NCBI RefSeq assembly: GCF_916618915.1
Contig: NZ_CAKAKE010000001.1
Span: 496,001-560,000 of the forward strand
Source: Stenotrophomonas sp. Marseille-Q4652
GTDB taxonomy: Bacteria > Pseudomonadota > Gammaproteobacteria > Xanthomonadales > Xanthomonadaceae
Direction of reading: 5' to 3'
DNA length: 64,000 bases
Made by a program: the position numbers and the translations under genes. Position 1 is the first letter of the stretch, and each line of letters opens with the position of its first letter. Shown one piece after another: positions 48,698-57,813 of the stretch. The notes under the pieces were generated by a model. That model was not told where the DNA came from and did no database searches. It saw only the letters and a program-made list of their open reading frames with translations.

Positions 48698-48719
48698 GGC
48701 GCAAGTATAGAATCGCGCC
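48698..48719. promoter_or_regulatory. Symmetrical bidirectional promoter of queG and nnr
   Basis: Only 23 bp separate the two divergent ATG codons. GGCGC (48698-48702) and GCGCC (48715-48719) are mirror arms. Between them, AGTATAGAAT holds a plus-strand -10 (TAGAAT, 48708-48713) and a minus-strand -10 (TATACT, 48709-48704) that overlap. Each -10 is 6-7 nt from its ATG, so both mRNAs would be leaderless. No -35 boxes are evident. Confidence 0.6.
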
Positions 48720-50189
48720 ATGCCAGACCCTGCCGACCTCTTCGATATCGCGTCGGCGCGCCACATCGACGCGCAGGCAAGTGCCCTGCTGGGCGACGGC
48801 TTCGGCCTGATGCTGCAGGCTGGCAAGGCGGCGTGGCAGTGCCTGCTCCAACGCTGGCCGGAAGCCCAGCGCCTGGTGGTGGTGTGCGGCCCGGGCAACA
48901 ACGGTGGCGACGGTTACGTGCTCGCACGCCTGGCCCGCCAATCCGGACGCAAGGTCTGCGTGGTCCACCTGCCGCACGGCGGCCCGCGCACGCCGCTGGC
49001 CCAGCGCGCCTGCACCGAGTACCTGGCCCAGGGCGGGCAGGTTGAAATATTCCGCGACACGCTGCCCCCGGGCGACGTGGTGGTCGATGCGTTGTTCGGC
49101 ATTGGCCTTGCGCGTGCGCCGGAGCAGGAAGATGCCGCCCTGATTGGTGCGATCAACCGCCATGGCGCTCCTGTGTTCGCGCTGGACGTGCCCAGCGGCG
49201 TGGATGCCGACCTGGGTCGTGTTCCCGGTGCCGCGGTCCGCGCCGAGGTCGTGCTGCAGTTCATCGTCGCCCATCGTGGCCTGTACACCGGCGACGCACT
49301 CGAGTTCGCCGGTGAGCGCCTGCTGGCGCCGCTGGAACTGCCTGATGGCGCACTTGCCGGCGTCGAGCCCAGCGCCCGTATCTGGGACGAGGGCCACCTG
49401 CTGGTCGAGCTGCCGCCGCGGCGGCTGAACACCCACAAGGGTGAATCCGGGCGCGTGCTGTGCATCGGTGGCAATGCCGGCAGCGGCGGCGCGGTGATGC
49501 TGTGCGCCGAGTCGGCCCTGCGCAGTGGCGCCGGCCTGCTCAGCGTGGCCACGCGGATGCAGCATGTAGCGCCGCTGCTGGCGCGCTGTCCCGAGGTGAT
49601 GGCGCTGCCGGTGGATGATGGCGCGCAGGTGCAGCCGCTGCTCGAACGCGCCGGCGTGGTCGCCGTCGGCCCTGGCCTGGGGCGCGATGACTGGGCGCAG
49701 GAGCTGTGGCGACTGGCGCTGGCCAGTGGCCGTCCGCTGGTGGTCGATGCCGATGCGCTGAACCTGCTGGCCGCCGCGCCGCGTCCGCTGCCCGGCACGG
49801 TGCTGACCCCGCATCCGGGTGAAGCGGCGCGCCTGCTGGGCACGGATACCGCCACGATCCAGCACGATCGCTACGCCGCCGCGCAGGCGCTGGCCGAACG
49901 CTTCCACGCCACGGTCGTGCTCAAGGGCGCCGGCAGCCTGGTCGCTTCGCCCGGTGAACTGCCGCGGGTCGTAACTGCCGGCAATCCCGGCATGGCCGTG
50001 GGCGGCATGGGCGACCTGTTGACCGGCGTCATTGCCGCCTTGCGCGCCCAGGGCCTGTCACCATTCTCCGCTGCCAGTACCGGTGCGCTGGTGCATGCAC
50101 TGGCTGGCGATGCCGCTTCGGCCGAAGGCCAGCGCGGCCTGCTTCCTTCCGACCTGCTGCCGCACCTGCGGCGGCTGTGCAACCCGTGA
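48720..50189 (+). CDS. nnr: Bifunctional NAD(P)HX epimerase/dehydratase
   Basis: A 489-residue fused enzyme that repairs hydrated NADH and NADPH. The N-terminal YjeF_N epimerase (about 1-210) has VCGPGNNGGDGYVLARLA and VDALFGIGL. The C-terminal ADP-dependent dehydratase (about 225-485) has HKGESGRVLCIGGNAGSGGA, GPGLGRDDW, LTPHPGEAARLL and NPGMAVGGMGDLLTGVI. The ATG lacks a ribosome site and lies 6 nt after a -10-like TAGAAT. It is followed after 7 bp by tsaE, the conserved nnr-tsaE-amiC-mutL order of gammaproteobacteria. Confidence 0.95.
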   Translation: MPDPADLFDIASARHIDAQASALLGDGFGLMLQAGKAAWQCLLQRWPEAQRLVVVCGPGNNGGDGYVLARLARQSGRKVCVVHLPHGGPRTPLAQRACTEYLAQGGQVEIFRDTLPPGDVVVDALFGIGLARAPEQEDAALIGAINRHGAPVFALDVPSGVDADLGRVPGAAVRAEVVLQFIVAHRGLYTGDALEFAGERLLAPLELPDGALAGVEPSARIWDEGHLLVELPPRRLNTHKGESGRVLCIGGNAGSGGAVMLCAESALRSGAGLLSVATRMQHVAPLLARCPEVMALPVDDGAQVQPLLERAGVVAVGPGLGRDDWAQELWRLALASGRPLVVDADALNLLAAAPRPLPGTVLTPHPGEAARLLGTDTATIQHDRYAAAQALAERFHATVVLKGAGSLVASPGELPRVVTAGNPGMAVGGMGDLLTGVIAALRAQGLSPFSAASTGALVHALAGDAASAEGQRGLLPSDLLPHLRRLCNP

Positions 50190-50196
50190 TCCTCCA

Positions 50197-50682
50197 ATGA
50201 CCGAATTCCATCTGGCTGACAGCAACGCCACCGACCAGCTCGGCCGCATGCTTGCCGCCACCCGTCCGTCCCAGGCCGTCGTGCAACTGCACGGCGACCT
50301 CGGTGCCGGCAAGTCCACCCTGGCCCGGGCGCTGTTGCGCGCGCTGGGCGTGCAGGGCGCGATCCGCAGTCCCACCTACACGCTGGTCGAGCGCTATCCG
50401 CTTCCAAAAGGCGGCGAGGCCTGGCACATGGACCTGTACCGCATCGGTGATGCGGGCGAACTGGATTTCCTCGGGCTTGACGATGCGCAGGCCACGCTGT
50501 GGCTGGTGGAATGGCCCGAACGCGGGGCCGGTGCCTTGCCGCCGGCGGACCTGGACATCCATCTGTCGATTGAGGGGCAGGGCCGTCGGGCGCGTCTGCA
50601 GGCGGCCAGTGCGGTGGGCGAGGCGTGGGTCTCGCAGCTGGGTGACGGGGCGAACTTGCAAGGGGTTCCTGTCGCTGGATGA
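50197..50682 (+). CDS. tsaE: tRNA threonylcarbamoyladenosine biosynthesis ATPase TsaE
   Basis: A 161-residue P-loop protein needed, with TsaB, TsaC and TsaD, for the t6A modification of ANN-decoding tRNAs. Walker A GDLGAGKST spans 33-41; SPTYTLVERYP and HMDLYRIGD follow, and WLVEWPERG marks the C-terminal part. The start ATG at 50197 is preceded by CCTCC-type weak site only; family alignment supports it. Co-transcribed with nnr. Confidence 0.94.
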   Translation: MTEFHLADSNATDQLGRMLAATRPSQAVVQLHGDLGAGKSTLARALLRALGVQGAIRSPTYTLVERYPLPKGGEAWHMDLYRIGDAGELDFLGLDDAQATLWLVEWPERGAGALPPADLDIHLSIEGQGRRARLQAASAVGEAWVSQLGDGANLQGVPVAG

Positions 50683-50725
50683 CAGGAGTCAACGGCAGGT
50701 GACGGAATATTAAGGAAAAAATCTG

Positions 50726-50754
50726 TTGCAATCGCGTTTGGGCGGTGTTTGAAT
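50726..50754 (+). promoter_or_regulatory. Promoter of amiC, apparently leaderless
   Basis: TTGCAA (50726-50731) and TTGAAT (50749-50754) are 17 bp apart. The predicted start falls at about 50761, one base before the amiC ATG. No Shine-Dalgarno sequence lies upstream. Confidence 0.6.
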
Positions 50755-50761
50755 CCCGTCC

Positions 50762-52345
50762 ATGCCCCGTGGGAACCGCCTCCTCGCGATCTGTGCCCTA
50801 GCTGCAGGCCTGTGCTTGGGCAGCATTGCCGCGTGGGCCGGCGAGGTGCGCAACGTCGTTCTGGATGCCGGCAGTACCGGTACGCGCGCCGAGATCCAGC
50901 TTGCCGGTGCCGGCAGCTACAAGACCATGACCTTGTCCGGGCCCAATCGCCTGGTCGTGGATTTCCCTGATTCCAGTGGCGTGCGTGGCCTCAAGCTGCC
51001 CGCGCCTGCCGGCGTGGTGACCGCTGTCCGGACCGGCCAGCCGACGCCCGGTACCTTCCGTGTCGTGTTCGACCTTGCCGAATCGGTGGCGCCGTTCAAG
51101 CCGCAGATGATCGGTTCGGGCGCCGATGCGCGCCTGGTGATCGAGTGGCCGGGCGAGCACCCGGTCGCCGCCGCATCGACCCCGACCCCGGTCGCGGTGT
51201 CGTCGGCACCGGCCCCGGTTGCGCCCCCTGCCATCAGCGAGGCCCAGGTCCGCGCCGAAGCGGCACGCGCCACCGCCGCGCTGACCGCTGCGGTCAGCCA
51301 GCAGGCCAGCTCCGCTCCGGCGGGTGCCCCGGTTGCCACTCCCGCGACTTCGCCCGCGGTCTCGACTCCGGCGCTGTCGCCGGCCGCCATCCTCGGTGGC
51401 CAGTCCGTTGCCGGTCCGGGTACGCCGTCGCCGGCTCCGGCGGCGCAGGCTCCGGCCACCGCGGTTGCCGCGGTAGCGTCGCGTCCCGCTGTCGCCGACG
51501 CCGCGGATGAGACCGCGGCGACGCCTTCGGTGCCGCGTCCGACCATGCCCAGCGATGCCTCGCGCATCACCATGAAGCCGGGCATGCGACCGCTGGTGGT
51601 GGCGATCGATCCCGGCCACGGCGGCCAGGATCCCGGCGCGATTGGTCCGACCGGCAAGCGCGAGAAGGACGTGACCCTCGCGGTAGCCCGCGAACTGGCG
51701 CGGCAGGTCAACGCCACGCCCGGGCTCAAGGCCTACCTGACCCGCGATACCGACGTGTTCATTCCGTTGCCGATGCGCGCGCAGAAGGCGCGTGCGGCCA
51801 AGGCCGACATCTTCATTTCGATCCATGCCGATGCGGCCGAGAACCGCAACGCCACCGGCTCGTCGGTGTATGTGCTCTCGACCAAGGGCGCGTCGTCGCA
51901 GCGTGCGCGCTGGCTGGCCGACAAGGAAAACGCGGCCGACCTGATCGGCGGGGTGCGCCTGCAGAAGACCGAAGGCGTGCTCGCCAATGTTCTGCTGGAC
52001 CTGGCCCAGAGCGGCTACATGAAGGCCTCCGAGGACGCCGCCAGCCACGTGCTGGGCGGACTCAAGCGCATCGGCAAGAACCACAAGCCCAACATCGAGC
52101 GCGCCAACTTCGCGGTGCTGCGCACCTCGGACATGCCGGCGATGCTGGTCGAGACCGCGTTCATTTCCAATCCCGACGAAGAGCGTCGCCTGGTCGATCC
52201 GGCCTACCAGCGCCAGATCGCCGGTGCGGTGCTGGACGGGGTCAGGACGTTCTTTACCCGCCAGCCACCGCCGGGCACGCTGTTCGCCGCCCGCGCCCAG
52301 GCCGAGATGGACGCCAGCGCCACCGTTGCCGGCGGCAGCAAGTAA
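50762..52345 (+). CDS. amiC: N-acetylmuramoyl-L-alanine amidase, AmiC type
   Basis: A 527-residue periplasmic cell-wall amidase that splits septal peptidoglycan. A signal peptide (about 1-26) precedes an AMIN domain (about 28-125) that targets peptidoglycan. An Ala/Pro/Val-rich linker (about 130-260) follows, longer than in E. coli. The Amidase_3 domain (about 277-498) has zinc-ligand motifs VAIDPGHGGQDPGA, FISIHADA and MLVETAFISN. By analogy it would be activated by an EnvC/NlpD-type factor at the septum. The GTG/ATG choice is clear (MPRGNRLLAI), but no ribosome site is present. It lies between tsaE and mutL as usual. Confidence 0.94.
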   Translation: MPRGNRLLAICALAAGLCLGSIAAWAGEVRNVVLDAGSTGTRAEIQLAGAGSYKTMTLSGPNRLVVDFPDSSGVRGLKLPAPAGVVTAVRTGQPTPGTFRVVFDLAESVAPFKPQMIGSGADARLVIEWPGEHPVAAASTPTPVAVSSAPAPVAPPAISEAQVRAEAARATAALTAAVSQQASSAPAGAPVATPATSPAVSTPALSPAAILGGQSVAGPGTPSPAPAAQAPATAVAAVASRPAVADAADETAATPSVPRPTMPSDASRITMKPGMRPLVVAIDPGHGGQDPGAIGPTGKREKDVTLAVARELARQVNATPGLKAYLTRDTDVFIPLPMRAQKARAAKADIFISIHADAAENRNATGSSVYVLSTKGASSQRARWLADKENAADLIGGVRLQKTEGVLANVLLDLAQSGYMKASEDAASHVLGGLKRIGKNHKPNIERANFAVLRTSDMPAMLVETAFISNPDEERRLVDPAYQRQIAGAVLDGVRTFFTRQPPPGTLFAARAQAEMDASATVAGGSK

Positions 52346-52510
52346 CCAGCCCGCGCGATGGGATCGCCCTGCAGTGTCCTTGGGTGGGGGCTGCCTCGGC
52401 TATCATCGTGAACGTCTTCAGTCGCCGGCTCCGTCCCGGCATCGTGCCTGGTACATGACCCTGTTGCTGCATTTCCGCGCATCGCGCGCGCCCTGGATGG
52501 GGGCGGCCGC

Positions 52511-54391
52511 ATGAGCATCCGCCAACTCCCGGAAATCCTGATCAACCAGATCGCCGCGGGCGAGGTGGTCGAACGGCCCGCATCGGTGGTCAAGGAACTG
52601 GTGGAAAACGCGCTCGATGCCGGCGCCACCCGCGTGGACATCGACCTGGAAGAAGGTGGCGTGCGCCTGATCCGCATCCGTGACAACGGCGGCGGCATCG
52701 CGCCGGAGGAACTGCCGCTGGCGATCTCGCGCCATGCGACCAGCAAGATCGCCTCGCTCGACGACCTCGAGTCCGTCGCCACGCTGGGTTTCCGTGGCGA
52801 AGCGTTGCCGTCGATCGCCTCGGTCAGCCGCTTCACCGTGGCCTCGCGGCGTCCGCAGGACGAGCACGGCTCCTCGCTGCAGGTCGAAGGTGGCCGGGTA
52901 GGCGAGGTCACCCCGCACGCGCATGCGCCGGGCACCACGGTGGAAGTGCGCGAGCTGTTCTACAACGTGCCGGCGCGGCGCAAGTTCCTGCGCGCCGAGC
53001 GTACCGAGCTGGGCCATATCGAGGAGTGGCTGCGCTCGCTGGCGCTGGCCCGGCCCGACGTCGAACTGCGGGTCTCGCACAACGGCAAGCCGTCGCGCCG
53101 ATACAAGCCCGGCGAGCTGTATTCGGACGCGCGCCTTGGCGAGACGCTGGGCGAGGACTTCGCGCGGCAGGCGCTGCGCGTGGACCACAGCGGTGCCGGC
53201 CTGCGCCTGCATGGCTGGATCGCGCAGCCGCAGTACTCCCGGGCCAGCGCGGACCAGCAGTACCTGTACGTCAATGGCCGCAGCGTGCGTGACCGCAGCG
53301 TGGCGCATGCGGTCAAGATGGCCTATGGCGACGTGCTCTACCACGGCCGCCAGCCGGCCTACGTACTGTTCCTGGAGCTGGACCCGGCCCGGGTCGACGT
53401 CAACGTGCATCCGGCCAAGCACGAGGTGCGTTTCCGCGATGCGCGGCTGATCCATGATTTCGTCTACCGCACGCTCAAGGATGCACTGGCCGAGACCCGC
53501 GCCGGCCTCGACGCGGCGGCAGCTTCCGCCGGTCATCCCGCTGGCGCGGTGCCATCTGCGTCTGGCGCCGTTGCTGCTCCGGGAGTTGGCAATGGTGGAG
53601 CAGGCGACTGGGCTTCTCAGGCCTATGCCCCGGCACGTCAAGCGTCGGCACCGGACTGGCGACCGCAGCAGTCGCCACTGGGCCTGAGCGTGTCCGATGC
53701 GCCCACCGCGTACGCCGCGCTTTACGCGGGCCCTGCAACGGCGACATCGGGCGAGGCGCCGCCGGCCTGGTCGGGCGGACTTCCCGCCACCGCGGTCGGC
53801 AGTGGCGTGCCACCGCTGGGTTACGCACTGGCGCAGTTGCACGGCATCTACATCCTGGCCGAGAACGCCGAAGGCCTGATCGTGGTCGACATGCATGCCG
53901 CGCACGAACGCATTGGCTATGAGCGGCTGAAGAACGCGCATGACGGCATCGGCCTGCATGCGCAGCCGCTGCTGGTGCCGATCACCCTCGCCGTGGGCGA
54001 ACGCGATGCCGACATCGCCGAGCGCGAAGCCGAAACGCTGGCCGTGCTGGGTTTCGAGGTCACCCGTTCCGGTCCCGGTTCGCTGCACGTGCGCAGCATC
54101 CCGGCGCTGCTGGCCAACGCCGAGCCTGAGTCGCTGCTGCGCGACGTGCTGGCCGACCTGCGCGAACACGGACAGACCCGGCGCGTGGCTTCGGCCCGTG
54201 ACGAACTGCTCTCGACCATGGCCTGCCACGGCGCGGTGCGCGCCAACCGGCGCCTGACGATTCCTGAAATGAACGCCCTGCTGCGCGACATGGAAAACAC
54301 CGAGCGCTCGGGGCAGTGCAACCATGGCCGCCCGACCTGGGCGCGCTTTTCTCTGGCTGAAATCGATCGTTGGTTCTTGCGGGGACGTTGA
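52511..54391 (+). CDS. mutL: DNA mismatch repair protein MutL
   Basis: A 626-residue GHKL ATPase linking MutS to downstream repair. The N-terminal domain has [23 protein letters not shown] and [13 protein letters not shown] Pro/Ala-rich linker (about 335-435) follows. The C-terminal domain carries [12 protein letters not shown] (Asp460-Glu471), matching the endonuclease pattern DxHA(x)2E(x)4E, and ends with [10 protein letters not shown]. This indicates a nicking MutL, as in bacteria without MutH. Its TGA overlaps the next ATG by one base. Confidence 0.96.
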   Translation: MSIRQLPEILINQIAAGEVVERPASVVKELVENALDAGATRVDIDLEEGGVRLIRIRDNGGGIAPEELPLAISRHATSKIASLDDLESVATLGFRGEALPSIASVSRFTVASRRPQDEHGSSLQVEGGRVGEVTPHAHAPGTTVEVRELFYNVPARRKFLRAERTELGHIEEWLRSLALARPDVELRVSHNGKPSRRYKPGELYSDARLGETLGEDFARQALRVDHSGAGLRLHGWIAQPQYSRASADQQYLYVNGRSVRDRSVAHAVKMAYGDVLYHGRQPAYVLFLELDPARVDVNVHPAKHEVRFRDARLIHDFVYRTLKDALAETRAGLDAAAASAGHPAGAVPSASGAVAAPGVGNGGAGDWASQAYAPARQASAPDWRPQQSPLGLSVSDAPTAYAALYAGPATATSGEAPPAWSGGLPATAVGSGVPPLGYALAQLHGIYILAENAEGLIVVDMHAAHERIGYERLKNAHDGIGLHAQPLLVPITLAVGERDADIAEREAETLAVLGFEVTRSGPGSLHVRSIPALLANAEPESLLRDVLADLREHGQTRRVASARDELLSTMACHGAVRANRRLTIPEMNALLRDMENTERSGQCNHGRPTWARFSLAEIDRWFLRGR

Positions 54392-55332
54392 TGAAATACA
54401 CGGGGGCAATGACGTTGCTGCTGGCCGCGATGCTGGCAGGGTGCAACGGGGGCGACGGCGATGCGGGGGCATCAACCGCGCCGGTGATCGATGCGACATT
54501 CGCCAGCGAGCACCAGGCCTGGCGCATGCAGCGGCTGGAGGAGCTGCAGGCGCCGGACGGCTGGACCAGCCTGGTTGGCCTGCACTGGCTGGAATGGAAG
54601 TCCCACTACATCGGTAGCGGCAGCACCAGCGGGATCCGACTGGCGGCCGGGCCGGCGAAGATGGGCCTGGTCTCCCGCGACGGCAACACCGTCTGGTTCA
54701 CTCCCGAGGCAGGCGTCGACCTGCAGCTGGACGGGCAACCGCTCAAGGGCCGCGTCCGCTTCCAGAGTGACCAGGACCCAGAGCCGACCGTGATTCATTT
54801 CGACGAGGGGCAGGGTGCGCTGAGCCTGATCCGCCGCGGCAACCTGTACGCGCTGCGGGTCAAGCATGCCAATGCGCCGACCCGCACGAACTTTGCCGGC
54901 CTGGACTACTGGCCGCTGGACCCGACGTGGCAGGTCAAGGCGCGCTTCGTCCCGCATCCCGGCAACAAGACACTGCCGATCGTGGACATCGTCAGCATGA
55001 CCAGCGAGATGCCCAACCCGGGCCTGCTGGAGTTCCAGCGCGATGGCCGCACCTGGCGGCTGGAGGCGATCGGCCAGCCCGACGGCAGCCTGTTCGTGAT
55101 CTTTGCCGACCGCACCAGCGGCCACGGCAGCTATCCGGCCGGCCGCTATCTCGATATCGCAAGGCCGGACGCGAACAACGAGGTGCTGGTGGACTTCAAC
55201 CGCGCCTACAACCCGCCGTGCGCATTCACCCCATTTGCAACCTGCCCGCTGCCGCCACCGGAAAACCGCCTGGACCTGCGGGTCGAGGCCGGTGAGAAGA
55301 ACTACGCCAAGCCGGCGGGGGATCAATCGTGA
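54391..55332 (+). CDS. DUF1684-family lipoprotein
   Basis: A 313-residue lipoprotein: signal then lipobox LAAMLAGC with Cys at residue 18. The mature part carries the DUF1684 pattern: RLEELQAPDGWTSLVGLHWLE near 47-67, then YWPLDPTWQVKARFVP and GRYLDIARPD...VLVDFNRAYNPPCAF. The function of this family is unknown; members are predicted beta-rich secreted proteins. Its ATG overlaps the mutL stop (TGATG), and its own stop overlaps the next gene by 4 nt, so it is translationally coupled on both sides. Link with mismatch repair is probably only positional. Confidence 0.85.
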   Translation: MKYTGAMTLLLAAMLAGCNGGDGDAGASTAPVIDATFASEHQAWRMQRLEELQAPDGWTSLVGLHWLEWKSHYIGSGSTSGIRLAAGPAKMGLVSRDGNTVWFTPEAGVDLQLDGQPLKGRVRFQSDQDPEPTVIHFDEGQGALSLIRRGNLYALRVKHANAPTRTNFAGLDYWPLDPTWQVKARFVPHPGNKTLPIVDIVSMTSEMPNPGLLEFQRDGRTWRLEAIGQPDGSLFVIFADRTSGHGSYPAGRYLDIARPDANNEVLVDFNRAYNPPCAFTPFATCPLPPPENRLDLRVEAGEKNYAKPAGDQS

Positions 55333-56288
55333 GCCGCTGGCTGCGTTCGCTGCTCACCGCGGTGATGGTGGTGGGCCTGTGCTGGGCTGGCCCCGCACAG
55401 CTGGCGCTGGCCGCCAGGTCCGAGGCGGTGGCGACCATCGCGCCGCCGGTGCCGCTGTTGTGGAAGGTCAGCAACAAGGACGGCACTGCGCTGTACCTGC
55501 TGGGCTCGTTCCACATGCTCAAGGCCGATGACTATCCGCTCTCCAGTGACGTGGATGCGGCGCTGGACGCTTCGGCGCGGGTGCTGTTCGAGCTGTCACC
55601 GGAGGAAATGAATTCGCCGGCGCTGGCACGCAGCATGCTGCAGGCAGCGATGTATACCGGCGGGCGCCAGCTCAAGGACGACCTTGCTCCGGCGACCTGG
55701 CAGCAGTTGCAGTCCTATGCGCAGGCCAACCAGCTGCCGCTGGCAAGCCTGGCGATGACCAAGCCCTGGTTTGTCGCGCTGTCGATCAGCATGGCCGAGA
55801 TGGCGCGGCAGGGCATGGATGCCCAGGCAGGGCTGGACCGGCATCTGATGGCGCGCGCGTCCGAGGCCGGCAAGCGGACTGGTGGACTGGAAACGGCCGC
55901 CACCCAGATCGCGATGCTCGATGGCATGGCGCCGGTGGAGCAGCAGCAGTTGCTTTCCGAGGCGCTGCAGCAGGCCGGTGATGGCGAGCTCAGCCGCCGC
56001 CTGCACGAGGCCTGGCGTCGGGGCGATGACCGGATGCTGTGGGAAGAAATGGCCCAGCAGATGCGCCGCGACTATCCGCAGCTGTACCAGCGCATCAACG
56101 TCGACCGCAACGATGCCTGGCTGCCCGCGCTCGAACAGCGCCTGCAGGCCGGGCAGGGCAACACCCTGGTGGTGGTCGGTGCGCTGCACCTGCTCGGCAG
56201 CGACGGCGTGGTGGAGAAGCTGCGCGCGCGCGGCTACGCGGTGGAGCGGATCTGCTCGGCCTGCGCCCGCAAGGGCAGGCGCCCGTAG
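55329..56288 (+). CDS. TraB/GumN-family protein
   Basis: A 319-residue secreted protein: signal peptide about 1-29, then LLWKVSNKDGTALYLLGSFHMLKADDYPL (about 43-71) with the canonical GSxH motif, and near the C terminus TLVVVGALHLLGSDGVVEKLRARGY, the second conserved GxxHLxG motif. The start is GTG inside the upstream stop (GTGA, 4-nt overlap). Unlike the GumN-like protein at 35114, both family motifs are intact. TraB/GumN proteins may be metal-dependent proteases by relation to TIKI; this is not tested here. Ends before a terminator shared with phaR. Confidence 0.88.
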   Translation: MSRWLRSLLTAVMVVGLCWAGPAQLALAARSEAVATIAPPVPLLWKVSNKDGTALYLLGSFHMLKADDYPLSSDVDAALDASARVLFELSPEEMNSPALARSMLQAAMYTGGRQLKDDLAPATWQQLQSYAQANQLPLASLAMTKPWFVALSISMAEMARQGMDAQAGLDRHLMARASEAGKRTGGLETAATQIAMLDGMAPVEQQQLLSEALQQAGDGELSRRLHEAWRRGDDRMLWEEMAQQMRRDYPQLYQRINVDRNDAWLPALEQRLQAGQGNTLVVVGALHLLGSDGVVEKLRARGYAVERICSACARKGRRP

Positions 56289-56313
56289 AACGCCTGATCA
56301 AGCGCCGGAAATG

Positions 56314-56340
56314 AAAAGGGCCTGCTTGGCAGGCCCTTCC
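56314..56340. terminator. Terminator between the convergent TraB and phaR genes
   Basis: AAGGGCCTGC (56316-56325) and GCAGGCCCTT (56329-56338) form a 10-bp stem with a TTG loop. On the minus strand CTTTTC follows; on the plus strand only TTCC. Confidence 0.78.
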
Positions 56341-56345
56341 AGGAT

Positions 56346-56876
56346 TCAGCGCTTGCCGCGGCTCTTGCCGCCGGAGGCCGGTGGCGGAGTCGCCGGCTTG
56401 CTGCCGGTGCCCGTGCCGGTGGGGCGGGTGCCGAAGCCGGCGCCCATGCTGCGCTGGAATTCCTGCCACAGCTCCAGGTTGCGCTCGGTCAGCTGGTTCA
56501 TCAGGGTCCACGGGGTCTGCCCCAGCAGGTTGCCCATCTGCTGGCGGAACTGCTGCTGCTGGTCGAGGAAGACCTGCATGCTGCGCTCCAGGTAATTGCC
56601 CATGAAACCCTGCAGCGAGTCGCCGTAGAAACGGATCAGCTGGCTCAGCAGCTGGGTGGACAGCATCGGTTCGCCGTCCTGTTCCTTGTCCGCGATGATC
56701 TGCAGCAGCACCGACCGGGTCAGGTCCTCTCCGCTCTTGGCGTCGCGGACTTCGAAGTCCTCGCCATCGATGATCAGCTGGCGCACGTCCTCGATGGTGA
56801 TGTAGCTGGAAATCTCGGTGTCGTAGAGCCGACGATTGGGATACTTCTTGATGATGCGGGTCGTCGCAGCAGCCAT
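56346..56876 (-). CDS. phaR: Polyhydroxyalkanoate synthesis regulator PhaR
   Basis: A 176-residue regulator. The N-terminal PHB/PHA DNA-binding domain reads RIIKKYPNRRLYDTEISSYI (about 7-26) followed by EDVRQLI; a coiled accumulation-regulator domain with Gln-rich QQQQFRQQMGNLLG follows; the C terminus is a basic Gly/Pro/Lys tail. In other bacteria PhaR binds both PHB and phasin promoters and is released by polymer. It lies 150 bp after phaB on the same strand. The start at 56876 fits relatives. Confidence 0.92.
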   Translation of the reverse strand: MAAATTRIIKKYPNRRLYDTEISSYITIEDVRQLIIDGEDFEVRDAKSGEDLTRSVLLQIIADKEQDGEPMLSTQLLSQLIRFYGDSLQGFMGNYLERSMQVFLDQQQQFRQQMGNLLGQTPWTLMNQLTERNLELWQEFQRSMGAGFGTRPTGTGTGSKPATPPPASGGKSRGKR

Positions 56877-57026
56877 TAAGCGGGCACTCGTATCGGTCAG
56901 GCGCGCAGCATGGCGCAGCGCAACAGGCCTTGCAACCGCCGAAGGTACATGTTGACCGGACCTGCCCGGTGTCATTCATGTTGCGCAGCATGGACCCGGG
57001 CCAGCTGCAGCATCGGGCGGCCGGCG

Positions 57027-57767
57027 TCACCAGCCCATGTGGTGGCCGCCGTTGATGTCCAGGTTGGAGCCAGTGATCCACGACGCCTCCTCGGCGACCA
57101 GGAAGGCGACCGCGTAGGCGATCTCTTCCGGCTTGCCGAGGCGGCCGGTGGGGATGTCGGCGATGATCTTGGCGCGCACCTCGTCGGGCACGGCCATCAC
57201 CATGTCCGTGGCCACGTAGCCCGGCGAAATGGTGTTGACGGTGATGCCGAAGCCGGCGTTCTCGCGCGCCAGGGAGATGGTGAAGCCATGCATGCCGGCC
57301 TTGGCCGCAGCGTAGTTGGCCTGTCCGTATTGTCCCTTCAGGCCATTGATCGAACTGATCTGGATGACCCGGCCCCAGCCGCGCCGGCGCATGCCCTCGA
57401 TCACCGGCCGCGTCACGTTGAACACCGAATTGAGGTTGGTGTTGATCACCTCGTGCCACTGCTCGGCGCGCATGCGGTGGAAGGTGGTGTCGCGGGTGAT
57501 GCCGGCGTTGTTGACCAGGATCTCCACCGGCCCCAGCGCTTCCTCAACCTGGCGCACCATTTCCGCCGCACTGTCCGGGCAGGATACATCGCCCGGGAAG
57601 ATCGCCACCTCATGGCCCTGCTCGCGCATCCGCTGCTCCCATAGCTGCGCCTTCCCGGCGTTGCGGAAGTTGGTGGCCACGCGGTGCCCTTGGGCAGCCA
57701 GGCGCTGGCAGATGGCGGTACCAATGCCGCCGGTTCCACCGGTGACCAGGGCGACGCGTGAAGTCAT
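57027..57767 (-). CDS. phaB: Acetoacetyl-CoA reductase (short-chain dehydrogenase)
   Basis: A 246-residue NADPH-dependent reductase. The nucleotide-binding TGGTGGIG lies near 9-16, NNAG near 88, and the catalytic Ser and Tyr/Lys in ISSINGLKGQYGQANYAAAKAG (Tyr about 153, Lys about 157). The sequence and length match PhaB/PhbB acetoacetyl-CoA reductases, which make (R)-3-hydroxybutyryl-CoA for polyhydroxybutyrate; FabG is the nearest alternative. Proximity to phaR supports PhaB. The synthase genes phaC/phaE are not in the window. A much longer upstream open frame is a shadow of gluQ. Confidence 0.9.
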   Translation of the reverse strand: MTSRVALVTGGTGGIGTAICQRLAAQGHRVATNFRNAGKAQLWEQRMREQGHEVAIFPGDVSCPDSAAEMVRQVEEALGPVEILVNNAGITRDTTFHRMRAEQWHEVINTNLNSVFNVTRPVIEGMRRRGWGRVIQISSINGLKGQYGQANYAAAKAGMHGFTISLARENAGFGITVNTISPGYVATDMVMAVPDEVRAKIIADIPTGRLGKPEEIAYAVAFLVAEEASWITGSNLDINGGHHMGW

Positions 57768-57813
57768 GAGGCGGGAACTCCAGACAGGGGGCGGGCACGA
57801 GGAGAGCTGGATT

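Noticed and set aside
52224..52514. Plus-strand frame between amiC and mutL
   Set aside because: It overlaps the end of amiC in another frame and has no recognisable protein features; the 165-bp gap shows only a possible promoter (TATCAT).
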